This document shows positions 1 through 10,861 of a stretch of 64,000 nt of DNA, piece after piece. The first letter of the stretch is position 1, and each line of letters opens with the position of its first letter. The notes beneath the pieces were generated by a model that worked only from the letters and a program-made list of their open reading frames with translations, was not told where the DNA came from and did not search any database. Both the position numbers and the translations under genes were made by a program. The stretch lies in assembly GCA_000277545.1 (NCBI GenBank), contig AKXM01000016.1, forward strand, positions 186,001 to 250,000. The letters run 5' to 3'. The stretch is from Enterobacter sp. Ag1. GTDB lineage: Bacteria; Pseudomonadota; Gammaproteobacteria; Enterobacterales; Enterobacteriaceae.

Positions 1-228
1 GCATTGCAGCAAAATGCCTTCCGTCTTCACCACCGCCCCTTCAGAATAGTTTTTATTTTCATAAATACAGCACTGGTTGCAGGGCGGCGTCTGCGGCTGA
101 TTGCTGTTGGTGAACACTTCCGGCGGGATCACCACGTCAACGTCAGGCTGACGGGGCTGCACCGCCATCGCTGGCAGACTCATCATTAGCCCCACGACGG
201 CGGCGAGCAGGCTTTTTACTGGCATCAT
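1..228 (-). CDS. ynjH: YnjH-like DUF1496 exported protein (3' end cut by window edge)
   Basis: The N-terminal 76 residues of a small exported protein; the stop lies beyond base 1. It begins ATGATGCCA (second ATG at 225) and has a signal peptide ending in LPAMA after about 23 residues. A cysteine-rich stretch follows ([15 protein letters not shown]), which is the hallmark of DUF1496 as in E. coli YnjH. The function of the family is unknown. Its first 86 bp overlap the 3' end of topB in another frame, so topB, selD and ynjH are probably co-transcribed in this direction. In E. coli ynjH lies close to topB, which supports the call. Confidence 0.75.
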   Translation of the reverse strand, partial: MMPVKSLLAAVVGLMMSLPAMAVQPRQPDVDVVIPPEVFTNSNQPQTPPCNQCCIYENKNYSEGAVVKTEGILLQC

Positions 229-2137
229 CACTTCCCTCTTTTTTGACCCAACGTTTTGCTTTTTTTCCGTCATCCTGGGCTTTGATGCCCTTAAATGCGT
301 GCCGCACCGGCGTGGTTCGCGCCTGATGAATCAGCTCATAAAGCGTATGCACCAGCGGCTGCATAAAGTCCTGATAGCGGCACTGCTTTTCGCTGATTTG
401 CGTCAGCGTTGATTCCCAGTGCGCGGTCATGTCTGGCCTGGCGGCCAGCTCCGGCAGCGAGTGGATCAGCGCCCGCCCGGCCTCCGTAGAATGAATATAG
501 CGCCCTTTCTTGACCAGAAAAGCGCGTTTGAATAACAGTTCGATGATCCCGGCTCGCGTCGCCTCGGTGCCTAATCCGTCCGTGGCGCGCAGGATCTTTT
601 TCAGATCTTTGTCCTGCACAAAGCGCGCAATCCCGGTCATCGCTGACAATAATGTCGCATCGGTAAAGTGGCGCGGCGGCTGAGTTTGCCGTTCAACCAC
701 TTCGCCATGCTCGCAGAGCAGTTCGTCCCCTTTCGCCACCACCGGCAGCGGCGTGCCGTCGTTCTCTTCATCGCGCTCTTTATTGCCCAGCAGCGCCCGC
801 CAGCCCGCTTCGGCAAGGAAACGCGCTTTAGCGATAAATTTGCCTCCGGCGATATCCAGATCGATGGTGCATTTACGGAATACGGCGTCGGCACAGAACT
901 GCATTAAGTATTGACGGGCGATCAGGCCATAAACTTTAGCCTCATTTTCACTTAATGAGATTGCAGAGCTGCGGGCCGTGGGAATAATCGCGTGGTGGGC
1001 ATCCACTTTTTTATCGTCCCAGCAGCGGTTACGCAGATCGGCATCCACCGCGGGCTGCGGCAGTAAATCCGGCTGATGCACGCTGATGGCGTTCATTACC
1101 GCATGCCGCCCGGCGAAGTGCTCTTCGGGCAGATAGCGGCAATCGGAACGCGGATAGGTGATCAGTTTGTGGGTTTCGTACAGCTTCTGGCAAATATCCA
1201 GCACGTTCTGGGCGCTCAGCCCAAAGCGTTTCGCCGCCTCGATTTGCAGGCTGGAGAGCGAAAACGGCAGCGGCGCGGTTTCCGATTCCCGTTTATCGTT
1301 ATAGGCGGTGACCAGCGCCGGGTGGCCGTTGATACGCGCGACGACGTGCTCCGCCAGCTTGCGGTTCAGCAGGCGGCCTTCTTCGTCCTGATGGGGTTCG
1401 CAGGACTCGCTCGGCTGCCACACCGCCACAAAACGCTCGTCCGCTGGCGTCACGATGTGGGCTTTTACTTCGAAATAATCTTTGGCGACAAAGTTTTCAA
1501 TCTCTTCATCGCGGCGCACGACCAGGCCCAGCACCGGCGTCTGAACGCGGCCTACGGACAGTACGCCCTGGTAGCCCGCATTGCGCCCGAGAATGGTGTA
1601 GGCGCGGGTCATGTTAATCCCGTACAGCCAGTCGGCACGGGCGCGGGCCAGCGCCGAAACGCAAAGCGGAATAAATTCGCTGTTGGCGCGCAGGCGGCTA
1701 ATCGCCCGCTCCACGGCCTGCGGGTTAAGGTCGTTGATCAGGCAGCGCTGCACCTGCTGGCGCTTTTCCGGGGCAAGCTGGAGATAGTCCAGCACTTCAT
1801 CCACCAGCAACTGCCCTTCGCGGTCAGGGTCACCCGCGTGAACCACTTCGGTTGCTTGGGCCAGCAGCTTTTTAATCGCGTTGAGCTGTTTAGTCACGGA
1901 GGGGCGAGGCTGGAGCTGCCACTTTTCCGGCACAATGGGCAAATCAGCGAGGTTCCAGCGGGCATATCTCCCGTCGTACGCGTCCGGCTGTGCCTGCTCC
2001 AGCAGGTGGCCAATGCACCAGGTCACCACCTGGCCATTGCCGCATTCAATAAACCCATCGCCGCGACGATGGGGCTTGGGCAGCACGTCGGCAATGGCTC
2101 GCGCAAGGCTTGGTTTTTCCGCAATAAACAGCCGCAT
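143..2137 (-). CDS. topB: DNA topoisomerase III
   Basis: Type IA topoisomerase that cuts and passes single DNA strands and decatenates replication intermediates in the cytoplasm. The Toprim domain opens the protein (IAEKPS near residue 5; acidic DPDREG at 103-108). The catalytic tyrosine is Y328 in the LITYPRSD motif. The C-terminus is basic (KKPARRRRG). At 664 residues it is slightly longer than E. coli TopB, because the tail runs 86 bp into ynjH. The start lies 3 bp after the selD stop, so the two are likely translated from one message. The identification is firm. Confidence 0.96.
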   Translation of the reverse strand: MRLFIAEKPSLARAIADVLPKPHRRGDGFIECGNGQVVTWCIGHLLEQAQPDAYDGRYARWNLADLPIVPEKWQLQPRPSVTKQLNAIKKLLAQATEVVHAGDPDREGQLLVDEVLDYLQLAPEKRQQVQRCLINDLNPQAVERAISRLRANSEFIPLCVSALARARADWLYGINMTRAYTILGRNAGYQGVLSVGRVQTPVLGLVVRRDEEIENFVAKDYFEVKAHIVTPADERFVAVWQPSESCEPHQDEEGRLLNRKLAEHVVARINGHPALVTAYNDKRESETAPLPFSLSSLQIEAAKRFGLSAQNVLDICQKLYETHKLITYPRSDCRYLPEEHFAGRHAVMNAISVHQPDLLPQPAVDADLRNRCWDDKKVDAHHAIIPTARSSAISLSENEAKVYGLIARQYLMQFCADAVFRKCTIDLDIAGGKFIAKARFLAEAGWRALLGNKERDEENDGTPLPVVAKGDELLCEHGEVVERQTQPPRHFTDATLLSAMTGIARFVQDKDLKKILRATDGLGTEATRAGIIELLFKRAFLVKKGRYIHSTEAGRALIHSLPELAARPDMTAHWESTLTQISEKQCRYQDFMQPLVHTLYELIHQARTTPVRHAFKGIKAQDDGKKAKRWVKKEGSDDASKKPARRRRGANDESASDGGAAPSA

Positions 2138-2140
2138 GAA

Positions 2141-3181
2141 TTAACGGATCTCGATCATTGGGCGGCCAGCGCGGGCCTCTTTCAATTCACCGATGGCGCT
2201 GAGCTTAATGCCGTTCCGCTCGGCAGCCGCAAAGACTTCGGCTTCGGCATCCGCACGAACCGCCAGCAGCAGGCCGCCGGAAGTTTGCGGGTCGCACAGC
2301 AGATTGCGCCAGGCCTCCGGCATCTCGCCGACGAGTTGCCCGTAGCTGGCAAAGTTTCGGGAGGTGCCGCCGGGCACGCAGCCCTGCTCGATGTAGCTTT
2401 CCACACCCGGTAATTTTGGCACGCATTCAAACCAGACATCAGCTTGAACGCCCGCGCCTTCGCACATTTCGCTCAGGTGGCCCAGCAGGCCAAAACCAGT
2501 CACGTCCGTCATCGCGGTCACGCCCGCAATATCGGCAAACTCTGCACCGACTTTGTTCAGCTGGCACATGGTTTCTGCCGCCAGACCTTTGTGCTCTGGC
2601 AGCAGCAGGGATTTTTTCTCGGCGGTGGTCAACACGCCAATGCCCAGCGGTTTGGTCAGGTACAGCTTGCAGCCTGCTTCAGCAGAGCTATTTTTCTTCA
2701 CTCGCTCGGTGGGCACAACGCCGGTCACCGCGAGGCCAAAAATCGGTTCAGGCGCGTCAATCGAGTGGCCGCCGGCCAGAGAAATCCCCGCCTGCTGGCA
2801 GACAAAACGCCCGCCTTCGATAACCTCACGAGCAATTTCGGGCGCCAGCGTATTAATCGGCCAGCCGAGAATAGCGATCGCCATAATCGGTTTCCCGCCC
2901 ATGGCGTAGATGTCGCTGATGGCGTTGGTCGCAGCGATACGGCCAAAGTCGAAGGGATCATCCACGATCGGCATGAAGAAGTCGGTGGTGCTGATGATAC
3001 CGGTGCCGTTGCCCAGGTCGTAAACCGCCGCATCGTCGCGGGTTTCGTTCCCCACCAGCAGATTAGGATCGACAAACTTCGCCTGCTCGCTGTGCAGGAT
3101 GGTTTCCAGCACCTTCGGGGAAATTTTGCAGCCGCATCCTGCGCCGTGGCTGTACTGGGTCAAACGAACGGTTTGCTTCAT
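2141..3181 (-). CDS. selD: selenide, water dikinase (selenophosphate synthase)
   Basis: Makes selenophosphate from selenide and ATP, the selenium donor for selenocysteine and selenouridine synthesis. The N-terminus [19 protein letters not shown] carries the catalytic Cys (here Cys, not Sec) and the essential Lys. Glycine-rich AIRS-family segments follow ([17 protein letters not shown]), and DPQTSGGLL is near the C-terminus. I chose the ATG at 3181 because it gives 347 residues, the E. coli length, and is preceded by AAGGAAAAG; an upstream in-frame ATG would add 33 unrelated residues. It is followed by topB. Confidence 0.96.
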   Translation of the reverse strand: MKQTVRLTQYSHGAGCGCKISPKVLETILHSEQAKFVDPNLLVGNETRDDAAVYDLGNGTGIISTTDFFMPIVDDPFDFGRIAATNAISDIYAMGGKPIMAIAILGWPINTLAPEIAREVIEGGRFVCQQAGISLAGGHSIDAPEPIFGLAVTGVVPTERVKKNSSAEAGCKLYLTKPLGIGVLTTAEKKSLLLPEHKGLAAETMCQLNKVGAEFADIAGVTAMTDVTGFGLLGHLSEMCEGAGVQADVWFECVPKLPGVESYIEQGCVPGGTSRNFASYGQLVGEMPEAWRNLLCDPQTSGGLLLAVRADAEAEVFAAAERNGIKLSAIGELKEARAGRPMIEIR

Positions 3182-3411
3182 GGACTTTTCCTTTCTTTGC
3201 CAAATTCTGTACCCAATATGGTAGCGCTCAAACGCCCTGGTGGTAAGTCTGGCAGTCCTAATTCGCGTGCCGTTGCTCACTAAGCAGGCAAAGCGGAAGT
3301 TTTTTGAAGCCAGGCCGCATTTTGCCGATGCGCTCTTTTACTCAAATATGACAGTAATGTTACAACCATCGAGGCAACTATCTGGACAACCCACGCATGT
3401 AAGGAATAACA

Positions 3412-4161
3412 ATGAAAAAACGCGTATTAGCCTTCTGTATTGCCGGCCTGTTCTCCTCTGCGGCCTTTGCCCTTGCCCCTCCGGGAAATGACGCCACCAC
3501 CAAGCCCGATCTCTATTACCTGACCAACGCCCAGGCCATTGACAGCCTGGCGCTGCTGCCGCCGCCGCCTGAAATCGGCAGCATTGCGTTTCTGAACGAT
3601 CAGGCGATGTATGAGAAAGGCCGCCTGCTGCGCGCCACCGAACGCGGCAAGCTGGCCGAAGAAGATGCCAACCTGAGCGGTGGCGGCGTGGCTAACGCTT
3701 TCTCCGGCGCGTTTGGCTCGCCAATTACCGAAAAAGATGCGCCGGAACTGCACAAGCTGCTGACCAACATGATTGAGGACGCCGGTGACCTCGCCACGCG
3801 CGGCGCAAAAGAAAAGTACATGCGCATTCGCCCGTTTGCCTTCTACGGTGTGCCAACCTGTAACACCAAAGAGCAGGATAAGCTGTCGAAAAATGGCTCT
3901 TATCCGTCCGGGCATACCTCAATTGGCTGGGCTACCGCGCTGGTGCTGGCGGAAATCAACCCGCAGCGCCAGAACGAGATCCTGAAACGCGGGTTTGATC
4001 TGGGGCAAAGCCGGGTGATTTGCGGTTACCACTGGCAGAGCGATATTGATGCCGCTCGCGTCGTGGGATCTGCCGTAGTGGCCACGCTGCATACCAACGC
4101 CGCCTTCCAGCAGCAGCTGCAGAAAGCGAAAGACGAGTTTGCGAAACAGCAGAAGAAATAA
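3412..4161 (+). CDS. class A nonspecific acid phosphatase, periplasmic (PhoN/PhoC type)
   Basis: Periplasmic enzyme that releases phosphate from many phosphomonoesters at low pH. A 20-residue signal peptide ends FSSAAFA. The full class A signature is present: K133-x6-R140-P141, PSGH at 165-168, and S200-R201-x5-H207-x3-D211. This is the vanadium-haloperoxidase/PAP2-type site, in which the second histidine is the nucleophile. At 249 residues it has the normal length. AAGGA sits 8 bases before the ATG. The gene is absent from the E. coli selD-ydjA interval, so it is an accessory insertion here. It has its own upstream gap and probably its own promoter. Confidence 0.93.
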   Translation: MKKRVLAFCIAGLFSSAAFALAPPGNDATTKPDLYYLTNAQAIDSLALLPPPPEIGSIAFLNDQAMYEKGRLLRATERGKLAEEDANLSGGGVANAFSGAFGSPITEKDAPELHKLLTNMIEDAGDLATRGAKEKYMRIRPFAFYGVPTCNTKEQDKLSKNGSYPSGHTSIGWATALVLAEINPQRQNEILKRGFDLGQSRVICGYHWQSDIDAARVVGSAVVATLHTNAAFQQQLQKAKDEFAKQQKK

Positions 4162-4170
4162 GAAATGGAA

Positions 4171-4194
4171 CCTGCCGGGTCAGCGCCCGGCAGG
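4171..4194. terminator. GC-rich hairpin between convergent phosphatase and ydjA
   Basis: A 10-bp stem, CCTGCCGGG paired with CCCGGCAGG, lies between the stops of the two convergent genes. Neither strand has a T-run, so it may be a weak bidirectional terminator or a REP-like palindrome. Confidence 0.45.
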
Positions 4195-4205
4195 ATAATG
4201 TCCAA

Positions 4206-4757
4206 TCAGAAGTGAGAAACGAACGCAGAAGTATCCGGGGTGCTGATGGTCGTCGACGCTTTCAACTGCGGCGTGCCGAGGTAGAGGAAGCCCACCACTT
4301 TGTCCTGCTTGCGGCCACCCAGTCCTTCGCGCACCAAATCATTTTCAGTCCACGCGCCGCTGCGCCAGATGCCGTTAAAGCCCTGGGCCACCGCCGCCAT
4401 TTGCATCGCCATCACCGCACAGCCTGCGGAAACCACCTGCTCCCACACCGGCACTTTATGGTTAGTCTCGCAATGCGCGACCACAGCAATGATTTGCGGG
4501 GCGCGGAACGGCGATGTACGCGCCTTTTCAACGCTTTTTTCATCCATGCCGGCCGCAAGGGCTGCTTTCTCTAAAAGCTGAGCAAAGCGCTCGCGCCCTT
4601 CCCCTTCAATAACAATGAAGCGCCACGGCTGGAGCGTACCGTGGTCCGGCGCACGCATCCCGGCACGCAGAATATTTTCCAGCACTTCACCCGCCGGAGC
4701 CGGCTCGGCCAGGCGGGAGGCGCTACGGCGGTTAATCAAAAGTTCAAGTGCATCCAT
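4206..4757 (-). CDS. ydjA: YdjA-type FMN nitroreductase
   Basis: Small single-domain nitroreductase that binds FMN as a dimer and reduces quinones or nitro compounds with NAD(P)H. The N-terminus [19 protein letters not shown] contains the RRS phosphate-binding motif of the family. [16 protein letters not shown] follows, then [17 protein letters not shown] near the C-terminus. At 183 residues it matches E. coli YdjA. The physiological substrate is unknown. It is transcribed towards selD but separated from it by the phosphatase. Its divergent neighbour is sppA. Confidence 0.92.
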   Translation of the reverse strand: MDALELLINRRSASRLAEPAPAGEVLENILRAGMRAPDHGTLQPWRFIVIEGEGRERFAQLLEKAALAAGMDEKSVEKARTSPFRAPQIIAVVAHCETNHKVPVWEQVVSAGCAVMAMQMAAVAQGFNGIWRSGAWTENDLVREGLGGRKQDKVVGFLYLGTPQLKASTTISTPDTSAFVSHF

Positions 4758-4989
4758 TTAAAAGCCCCTTACTGACAGGAAATGACTGGCAAAGCGTGGA
4801 GGTTGCCCCAGTCCGTCAAATGATTTTCATTCACAAAATTAACACAGCCGTAGTTTTTGTTACAGCGCCGCCCCGATTTCCTGCTGACATTTCCTCGCCC
4901 TCTCTTTAGGATAGCCTTTACTTTCGCCGCTTTAGCCAGCTTCATTGCGGCGTGCGGGTAATACCCCTGTTGAAGGTTATGGAGAAAAC

Positions 4990-6840
4990 ATGCGCACCAT
5001 TGGGCGATTTATTAGCGGCTTTTTTAAGTGGACCTGGCGTCTGCTTAATTTTATTCGGGAATTTATTCTCAACTTGTTCCTTATCCTGCTGATCCTGGTC
5101 GGAGTCGGCATCTGGATGCAGGTAAAAAGCACGCCTGCAGAACCTGCGCGCGGGGCGCTGCTGCTGGATATCACCGGCGTGGTGGTAGACAAACCGTCGG
5201 TCAGCAATAAGCTGGGCGTGATTGGCCGCCAGCTGGTGGGCGCCAGCTCTGACCGTCTGCAGGAGAATTCCCTGTTCGACATCGTCGACGCCATTCGTCA
5301 GGCGAAAGACGACCGCAATATCACCGGCATCGTGCTGGACCTGAAAGATTTCGCCGGGGCCGACCAGCCGTCAATGCAGTACATCGGTAAAGCGCTGCGC
5401 GAGTTCCGCGACGGCGGCAAGCCGGTTTATGCCATGGGCGACAGCTATAACCAGAGTCAGTACTATCTGGCAAGCTTTGCCAATAAAATCTGGCTCTCAC
5501 CGCAGGGCATGGTTGACCTGCACGGGTTTGCCACCAACGCGCTGTATTACAAAACCCTGCTGGATAAGCTGAAGGTCTCGACCCACGTCTTCCGCGTCGG
5601 CACTTACAAATCAGCGGTTGAGCCGTATATCCGCGACGATATGTCCCCTGCCGCGCGCGACGCGGACAGCCGCTGGATTGGTGAGCTGTGGCAAAACTAC
5701 CTGAACACCATCGCGGCCAACCGCCAGATCACCGCTCAGCAGGCTTTCCCTGGCGCTCAGGCGCTGCTGGATAACCTGCAAAAACTGGGTGGCGACACCG
5801 CAAAATATGCCCTGGACAATAAACTCGTGGACGAGCTGGCGAGCAGTGCTGCTGTAGACAAAGCACTGGTGAAGCAGTTCGGCTGGAGCAAAGCCAACAA
5901 AGACTTTAGCTACACCAGTATTTACGACTACACCGTGAAAAAACCGTCTGAGCAAGGCGATGCCATCGCGGTGATCTTCGCCAACGGCGCGATTATGGAC
6001 GGGGAAGAAACCCCGGGCCAGGTCGGCGGCGATACTACGGCCATGCAGATCCGTGAAGCGCGTCTGGATCCGAAGGTGAAAGCCATCGTCTTCCGCGTGA
6101 ACAGCCCTGGCGGCAGCGTCACTGCGTCCGAAACCATCCGTGAAGAGCTTGTGGCTGCGCGTGAAGCCGGGAAGCCAATTGTGGTTTCCATGGGCGGCAT
6201 GGCGGCATCCGGCGGGTACTGGATCTCCACCCCGGCGAACTTCATCATCGCCAACTCAAGCACGCTGACCGGCTCGATTGGTATTTTCGGCGTCATCAAC
6301 ACCGTAGAAAACACCCTCGATGCGATTGGTGTGCATACCGACGGCGTATCAACGTCGCCGCTGGCCGACGTGGCCGTGACCAAGAAACTGCCGCCTGAAG
6401 TACAGCAGATGATGCAGCTCAGCATCGATAACGGCTACAAGCGCTTTATTGGCCTGGTGGCGGCGTCCCGTAAGAAAACGCCGGAGCAAATCGATCAGAT
6501 TGCTCAGGGCCACGTCTGGACCGGGGAAGATGCCAAAGCCAACGGCCTGGTGGACAGCCTGGGTGACTTTGACGACGCCGTGGCCAAAGCCGCCGAGCTG
6601 GCGAAGCTGAAAAGCTGGCACCTGGCGTTCTGGCAGGATGACGCGACCTTCACCGACATGGTCTTTAACGCCATGACCGGCTCGGTACGCGCCGCGCTGC
6701 CGCAGGCCATTCAGGCTTACCTGCCAGCGCCACTGGCGGATGCCGCGCTGGCGGTCAAGGCCCAGAATGACAAATTCGGCACCATGAACGATCCGCAAAA
6801 CCGTTACGCCTTCTGCCTCACCTGCGGCGATGTGCGTTAA
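4990..6840 (+). CDS. sppA: signal peptide peptidase SppA (protease IV)
   Basis: Inner-membrane serine protease that degrades signal peptides after their release from exported proteins. An N-terminal membrane anchor spans residues 25-44. Two tandem S49 domains follow. The Ser/Lys dyad is split between them: K207 in [10 protein letters not shown] and S407 in [10 protein letters not shown]. The ATG at 4990 gives 616 residues (E. coli 618) and follows GGAG; an in-frame ATG 45 bases upstream lacks a ribosome binding site. A strong terminator follows. Confidence 0.96.
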   Translation: MRTIGRFISGFFKWTWRLLNFIREFILNLFLILLILVGVGIWMQVKSTPAEPARGALLLDITGVVVDKPSVSNKLGVIGRQLVGASSDRLQENSLFDIVDAIRQAKDDRNITGIVLDLKDFAGADQPSMQYIGKALREFRDGGKPVYAMGDSYNQSQYYLASFANKIWLSPQGMVDLHGFATNALYYKTLLDKLKVSTHVFRVGTYKSAVEPYIRDDMSPAARDADSRWIGELWQNYLNTIAANRQITAQQAFPGAQALLDNLQKLGGDTAKYALDNKLVDELASSAAVDKALVKQFGWSKANKDFSYTSIYDYTVKKPSEQGDAIAVIFANGAIMDGEETPGQVGGDTTAMQIREARLDPKVKAIVFRVNSPGGSVTASETIREELVAAREAGKPIVVSMGGMAASGGYWISTPANFIIANSSTLTGSIGIFGVINTVENTLDAIGVHTDGVSTSPLADVAVTKKLPPEVQQMMQLSIDNGYKRFIGLVAASRKKTPEQIDQIAQGHVWTGEDAKANGLVDSLGDFDDAVAKAAELAKLKSWHLAFWQDDATFTDMVFNAMTGSVRAALPQAIQAYLPAPLADAALAVKAQNDKFGTMNDPQNRYAFCLTCGDVR

Positions 6841-6857
6841 TTTACTCAAATGAATCA

Positions 6858-6885
6858 AAGCCCGGTTAAACCGGGCTTTTTTTTT
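6858..6885 (+). terminator. rho-independent terminator of sppA
   Basis: AAGCCCGGTT pairs with AACCGGGCTT and is followed by a run of nine T, directly after the sppA stop. Confidence 0.93.
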
Positions 6886-6937
6886 CCGTCATCCTCTCTA
6901 TACTCTGCCGCAAATATCGAAAGCCTCGAGCAAAACT

Positions 6938-7954
6938 ATGCCAAAGAAATCTATCTACGTTGCCTACACCGGCGGTACTATCGGGATGCAGCGTTCTGAA
7001 CACGGCTACATTCCTGTTTCCGGCCATCTCCAGCGCCAGCTGGCGATGATGCCTGAATTCCATCGCCCGGAAATGCCGGACTTCACAATCCACGAATACG
7101 ATCCGCTGATGGACTCTTCGGACATGACGCCTGAAGACTGGCAGCACATCGCCGACGACATCAAAGCCCACTACGACGAGTATGACGGCTTCGTGATCCT
7201 CCACGGCACGGACACCATGGCGTTTACCGCCTCGGCGCTCTCGTTCATGCTGGAGAACCTCAGCAAGCCGGTGATCGTCACGGGTTCACAGATCCCGCTG
7301 GCGGAGCTGCGTTCTGACGGGCAAATCAACCTGCTTAATTCGCTGTACGTGGCGGCCAACTACCCGATCAACGAAGTGACGCTGTTCTTCAACAATCGTC
7401 TCTATCGCGGGAACCGCACCACCAAAGCCCACGCCGACGGCTTTGATGCCTTTGCCTCCCCTAACCTTGCGCCGCTGCTGGAAGCCGGGATCCACATCCG
7501 CAAGCTGAATACGCCGCCTGCCCCGCACGGCGAAGGCGAACTGATTGTCCACCCGATCACGCCGCAGCCGATTGGCGTGGTCACCATCTATCCAGGCATT
7601 TCTGCCGACGTCGTGGGCAACTTCCTGCGTCAGCCGGTCAAGGCGCTGATCCTGCGTTCTTACGGCGTGGGTAATGCCCCGCAGCAGGGCGCGTTCATTA
7701 AAGAGTTGCAGGAAGCTAGCGCGCGCGGCATCGTGGTGGTTAACCTCACGCAGTGTATGTCCGGCAAAGTGAACATGGGCGGCTATGCGACCGGCAACGC
7801 GCTGGCGCAGGCGGGCGTTATCAGCGGCTTTGATATGACGGTGGAAGCGACGTTAACCAAGCTTCACTATCTGCTGAGCCAGGGTCTGGATGCCCAGGCG
7901 ATCCGTGATGCCATGTCGTGCAACCTGCGTGGTGAACTCACCCCCGACGAATAA
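6938..7954 (+). CDS. ansA: L-asparaginase I, cytoplasmic
   Basis: Hydrolyses asparagine to aspartate and ammonia in the cytoplasm (the low-affinity, constitutive isoenzyme). It has no signal peptide. The first catalytic motif is YTGGTIG with T14, and the second is HGTDTM with T91 and D92. K163 lies in the KAHADG segment. It is 338 residues long, the same as E. coli AnsA. The pncA gene starts 9 bp after its stop, so the two form an operon of amide hydrolases, as in E. coli. Confidence 0.96.
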   Translation: MPKKSIYVAYTGGTIGMQRSEHGYIPVSGHLQRQLAMMPEFHRPEMPDFTIHEYDPLMDSSDMTPEDWQHIADDIKAHYDEYDGFVILHGTDTMAFTASALSFMLENLSKPVIVTGSQIPLAELRSDGQINLLNSLYVAANYPINEVTLFFNNRLYRGNRTTKAHADGFDAFASPNLAPLLEAGIHIRKLNTPPAPHGEGELIVHPITPQPIGVVTIYPGISADVVGNFLRQPVKALILRSYGVGNAPQQGAFIKELQEASARGIVVVNLTQCMSGKVNMGGYATGNALAQAGVISGFDMTVEATLTKLHYLLSQGLDAQAIRDAMSCNLRGELTPDE

Positions 7955-7963
7955 GGAACGCCA

Positions 7964-8599
7964 ATGGCGCGACGTGCTTTGCTGTTGATTGATTTGCAGA
8001 ACGATTTTTGTGCCGGTGGCACGCTCGCGGTTCCGGAAGGTGACAGCACCGTTGAGGTCGCTAACCAGCTTATCGAACTGTTTAACGCCCGCGGTGAAAA
8101 CGTGGTTGCCACTCAAGACTGGCACCCGGCAAAGCATGGAAGTTTCGCCAGTACGCAAGGCACTGAATCTTTTTCTGAGGGCATGCTCGACGGCCTGGCG
8201 CAAACCTGGTGGCCCGATCACTGCATTCAGAACAGCGAAGGGGCGAAACTTCACCCGCTGCTGAAGGCTTCCGGCGTCGATAAGATCGTCTATAAAGGCC
8301 AAAATCCGGCTATCGACAGCTACAGCGCGTTTTTCGATAACGGCCACCGGCAGCAAACCGAGCTGGATGCCTGGCTGCGCGAGCACGACATCAGCAGCCT
8401 GGTGGTGTTGGGGCTGGCAACGGATTTCTGCGTGAAATTTACCGTGCTGGACGCGCTGGAGCTGGGTTATGAAGTGATAGTCATCACCGATGGCTGTCGC
8501 GGCGTGAACCTGCGGCCCCAGAGCAGCCTCGAGGCATTCCAGGAGATGGCGGTTGAAGGCGCCACGCTAATGACCTTCGCCGATTTTACCTGCCAATAA
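7964..8599 (+). CDS. pncA: nicotinamidase
   Basis: Converts nicotinamide to nicotinate in NAD salvage. The isochorismatase-like fold carries the full triad: D10 in LLLIDLQNDF, K111 in VYKGQNP and C156 in LATDFCVKF. The metal-binding D52, H54 and H86 environment is visible (QDWHP, WPDHC). The length of 211 residues is close to E. coli. It follows ansA with a 9-bp gap. A GC palindrome (GGGGCGG/CCGCCCC, 8605-8622) lies just after the stop; it lacks a clear T-run. Confidence 0.96.
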   Translation: MARRALLLIDLQNDFCAGGTLAVPEGDSTVEVANQLIELFNARGENVVATQDWHPAKHGSFASTQGTESFSEGMLDGLAQTWWPDHCIQNSEGAKLHPLLKASGVDKIVYKGQNPAIDSYSAFFDNGHRQQTELDAWLREHDISSLVVLGLATDFCVKFTVLDALELGYEVIVITDGCRGVNLRPQSSLEAFQEMAVEGATLMTFADFTCQ

Positions 8600-8803
8600 T
8601 TGTAGGGGCGGCCCCCGCCCCGCACTTTTGTATCGATTCCGCTCACACTCTACGCTTTTTTTGCTCGCCCTAGCCTGGGAGCGCTCTCATAATCATATTC
8701 AGTGAATTTATTCAGCACGTTAGCTGATTTCGCTTTCCGCCGTTTTCGTCTGTTAAGCGTGGCCGGGGAGCTTTTATGTTGTGCCCGTCAAAGAGGAATC
8801 ATT

Positions 8804-10078
8804 ATGTCATTCACACGTAAAATGTTACCGCTGGTGGCCGCGGTGACGCTCGCCTGCAGCGGCGTTGCGCAGGCTGAATCTTTGCTTTCCGTGGGTTACT
8901 TCAACGGCGGCGGCGACGTCACTGCCGGTCCCGGGGGGGATATCAATAAGCTTGATGTTCGCCAGATTACCCACCTCAATTACTCCTTTGGCCTGATTTA
9001 TAACGACGAGAAAGGCGAAACCAATGAAGCGCTGAAAGATTCGTCAAAACTGCATCAAATCTATCTTTCCCCGAAAGTTGTCTCCGACCTTGAAACCCTG
9101 CCGGCACTGCGGAAACAGAATCCACAGCTGAAAATCTTGCTGTCCGTTGGTGGCTGGGGGGCTCGCGGTTTCTCTGCCGCAGCAGCAACGCCTGAAAACC
9201 GCGCGGTGTTTATCCGCTCCGTGCAGGAAGTGATGGACAAATATGGCCTGGATGGGATCGACCTCGACTGGGAGTTCCCGGTAAATGGCGCCTGGGGCCT
9301 GGTGGATAAGCTGGACGCCGACCGGGATAATTTCACCGCCCTGCTGAAAGAGTTGCGCAAAGCCGTGGGCGACAAAAAACTGGTTACCATTGCCGTCGGG
9401 GCCAATGCCGAAAGCCCGAAAAGCTGGGTTGATGTGAAAGCCATTGCGCCGGTGCTGAACTACATCAACCTGATGACCTACGACATGGCATACGGTACGC
9501 AGTACTTCAACTCGAATCTCTATGATTCGAAAAAGTGGCCGACCGTGGCCGAAGCCGACAAGTACAGTGCTGATTTCGTAGTAAATAACTATCTCGCAGC
9601 CGGGCTGAAACCAGCGCAGATGAACCTCGGCATCGGCTTCTATGGCCGCGTACCTAAGCGTGCCGTAGAGCCGGGCATTGACTGGTCAAAACCCGACGCG
9701 CAGAAAAATCCGGTCACACAGCTCTACTTCGGCGAGCGTGAGCTGGAGCTGTTTAAAACCGCGCTGGGCGTGGATCTGACGAAAGACACTTACGTCAAAT
9801 ACAACGACCTGGTGAAGAAAATGCTGAACGACCCGCAGAAGCGCTTCACCGAAGAGTGGGATGACGACGCGAAGGTGCCGTACCTGACGCTGAAGTCTGC
9901 TGAAGGTAAACCGCTGTTTGCCATTTCCTACGAGAATCCGCGCTCGGTGAAAATCAAAGCCGAGTACATCAAGGAGAAGGGGCTGGGCGGCGCGATGTTC
10001 TGGGAATACGGCGCGGATGACAACAACCAGTTGGCGAAACAGCTCGCCGAGTCGCTGGGCATCGATCACGCTAAATAG
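8804..10078 (+). CDS. secreted family 18 chitinase
   Basis: Glycoside hydrolase family 18 enzyme expected to cleave chitin or chito-oligosaccharides after export. A signal peptide (MSFTRKMLPLVAAVTLACSGVAQA) ends at residue 24. The catalytic motif DGIDLDWEFP near residue 145 has the DxxDxDxE pattern, and SVGGWG is the conserved strand-3 motif. NLMTYDMAYG and the late MFWEYGAD complete the barrel. No carbohydrate-binding module is visible. The ATG at 8804 follows GAGGA; upstream in-frame codons would spoil the signal peptide. E. coli has no such gene between pncA and yeaC, so it is an accessory insertion. Confidence 0.93.
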   Translation: MSFTRKMLPLVAAVTLACSGVAQAESLLSVGYFNGGGDVTAGPGGDINKLDVRQITHLNYSFGLIYNDEKGETNEALKDSSKLHQIYLSPKVVSDLETLPALRKQNPQLKILLSVGGWGARGFSAAAATPENRAVFIRSVQEVMDKYGLDGIDLDWEFPVNGAWGLVDKLDADRDNFTALLKELRKAVGDKKLVTIAVGANAESPKSWVDVKAIAPVLNYINLMTYDMAYGTQYFNSNLYDSKKWPTVAEADKYSADFVVNNYLAAGLKPAQMNLGIGFYGRVPKRAVEPGIDWSKPDAQKNPVTQLYFGERELELFKTALGVDLTKDTYVKYNDLVKKMLNDPQKRFTEEWDDDAKVPYLTLKSAEGKPLFAISYENPRSVKIKAEYIKEKGLGGAMFWEYGADDNNQLAKQLAESLGIDHAK

Positions 10079-10097
10079 CGGTTAACGCAGAAAAACG

Positions 10098-10124
10098 AAG
10101 GGAGACAAGTGAGTCTCCCTTTTT
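10098..10124 (+). terminator. rho-independent terminator of the chitinase gene
   Basis: AAGGGAGAC pairs with GTCTCCCTT around a 6-base loop and ends in five T. It lies between the chitinase and convergent yeaC. Confidence 0.9.
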
Positions 10125-10126
10125 GT

Positions 10127-10408
10127 TTACTGCAGCTTCATCGTTACAAACGGCGCAGGCTCGATGCCAAACTCCGCTTTCAGCTGCTGTTTGCTCTTCA
10201 TCACCATCTGGCCATTGGTGTCGATAGTCATGTGCTGCGCCTCCGTGTTGTGGCGCGCCTGCCACAGCATCACCAGCTGGAGGCTGTTGTCTTTTTGCTC
10301 CTGGGTCAGCGCCACGCCATCAGGCCACTTTCCCAGCTCGACCGCGGTCGCCAGGCGCTGATAAATCTCCGGCGTCATCACGCTCAACATCTCATCCAGA
10401 TTGCTCAT
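10127..10408 (-). CDS. yeaC: YeaC, DUF1315 family protein
   Basis: A 93-residue cytoplasmic protein matching E. coli YeaC along its length (YQRLATAVELGKWPDG, LVMLWQARHNTEAQHM). No catalytic motif is recognisable and the function of DUF1315 is not known. It lies just downstream of msrB in the same direction with a 39-bp gap, as in E. coli, so the two are likely co-transcribed. Confidence 0.9.
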   Translation of the reverse strand: MSNLDEMLSVMTPEIYQRLATAVELGKWPDGVALTQEQKDNSLQLVMLWQARHNTEAQHMTIDTNGQMVMKSKQQLKAEFGIEPAPFVTMKLQ

Positions 10409-10447
10409 TGGGCACCCCGTCGCAGAATAATTAGCTGAATCGATTCT

Positions 10448-10861
10448 TCAACCCTCAACCTGCTCACCATTTTGCCCATCGGTGAAGCTCAGCGAGGCCG
10501 AGTTAACGCAATACCGCTCCCCGGTCGGCTGCGGGCCATCCGGGAACACATGGCCCAGGTGCGCGTCGCAGCTGCCGCAGCGGATTTCAACGCGTTCCAT
10601 GCCGTGGGAATTATCGGTCAGATAGCGGATGGCATCGGGGCTGACAGGCTCGTAGAAGCTTGGCCAGCCGCAGCCTGAGTCGTATTTTGTTTCCGAAAGA
10701 AACAGCGGGGCCTCACACACCAGGCAGTGATAAATCCCGTCACGCTTATTATGCAGTAAACGCCCTGAATACGGCGGTTCAGTGCCGTGCTTCTGGGTCA
10801 CGTAGTATTGCATCTCGCTGAGGTTTTTCTTATTTGAATCAGGGGGTAATTGATTAGACAT
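10448..10861 (-). CDS. msrB: peptide methionine-R-sulfoxide reductase
   Basis: Repairs the R epimer of methionine sulfoxide in oxidised proteins, using thioredoxin. The structural zinc site has two CxxC pairs: C46/C49 and C95/C98. The catalytic cysteine is C118 in the RYCVNSASL motif. The substrate-pocket residues CGWPSF and GHVFPDGP are conserved. It is 137 residues long, as in E. coli. It is divergent from gapA across a long regulatory gap. Confidence 0.95.
   Translation of the reverse strand: MSNQLPPDSNKKNLSEMQYYVTQKHGTEPPYSGRLLHNKRDGIYHCLVCEAPLFLSETKYDSGCGWPSFYEPVSPDAIRYLTDNSHGMERVEIRCGSCDAHLGHVFPDGPQPTGERYCVNSASLSFTDGQNGEQVEG

Noticed and set aside
1076..2413. 445-codon open frame on the plus strand opposite topB/selD
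   Set aside because: Antisense to two well-matched genes, without family motifs; it is open because of GC-rich codon structure.
8604..8624. GGGGCGG/CCGCCCC hairpin after pncA as terminator
   Set aside because: No T-run follows; too weak to list separately, although it may be a REP-type element.
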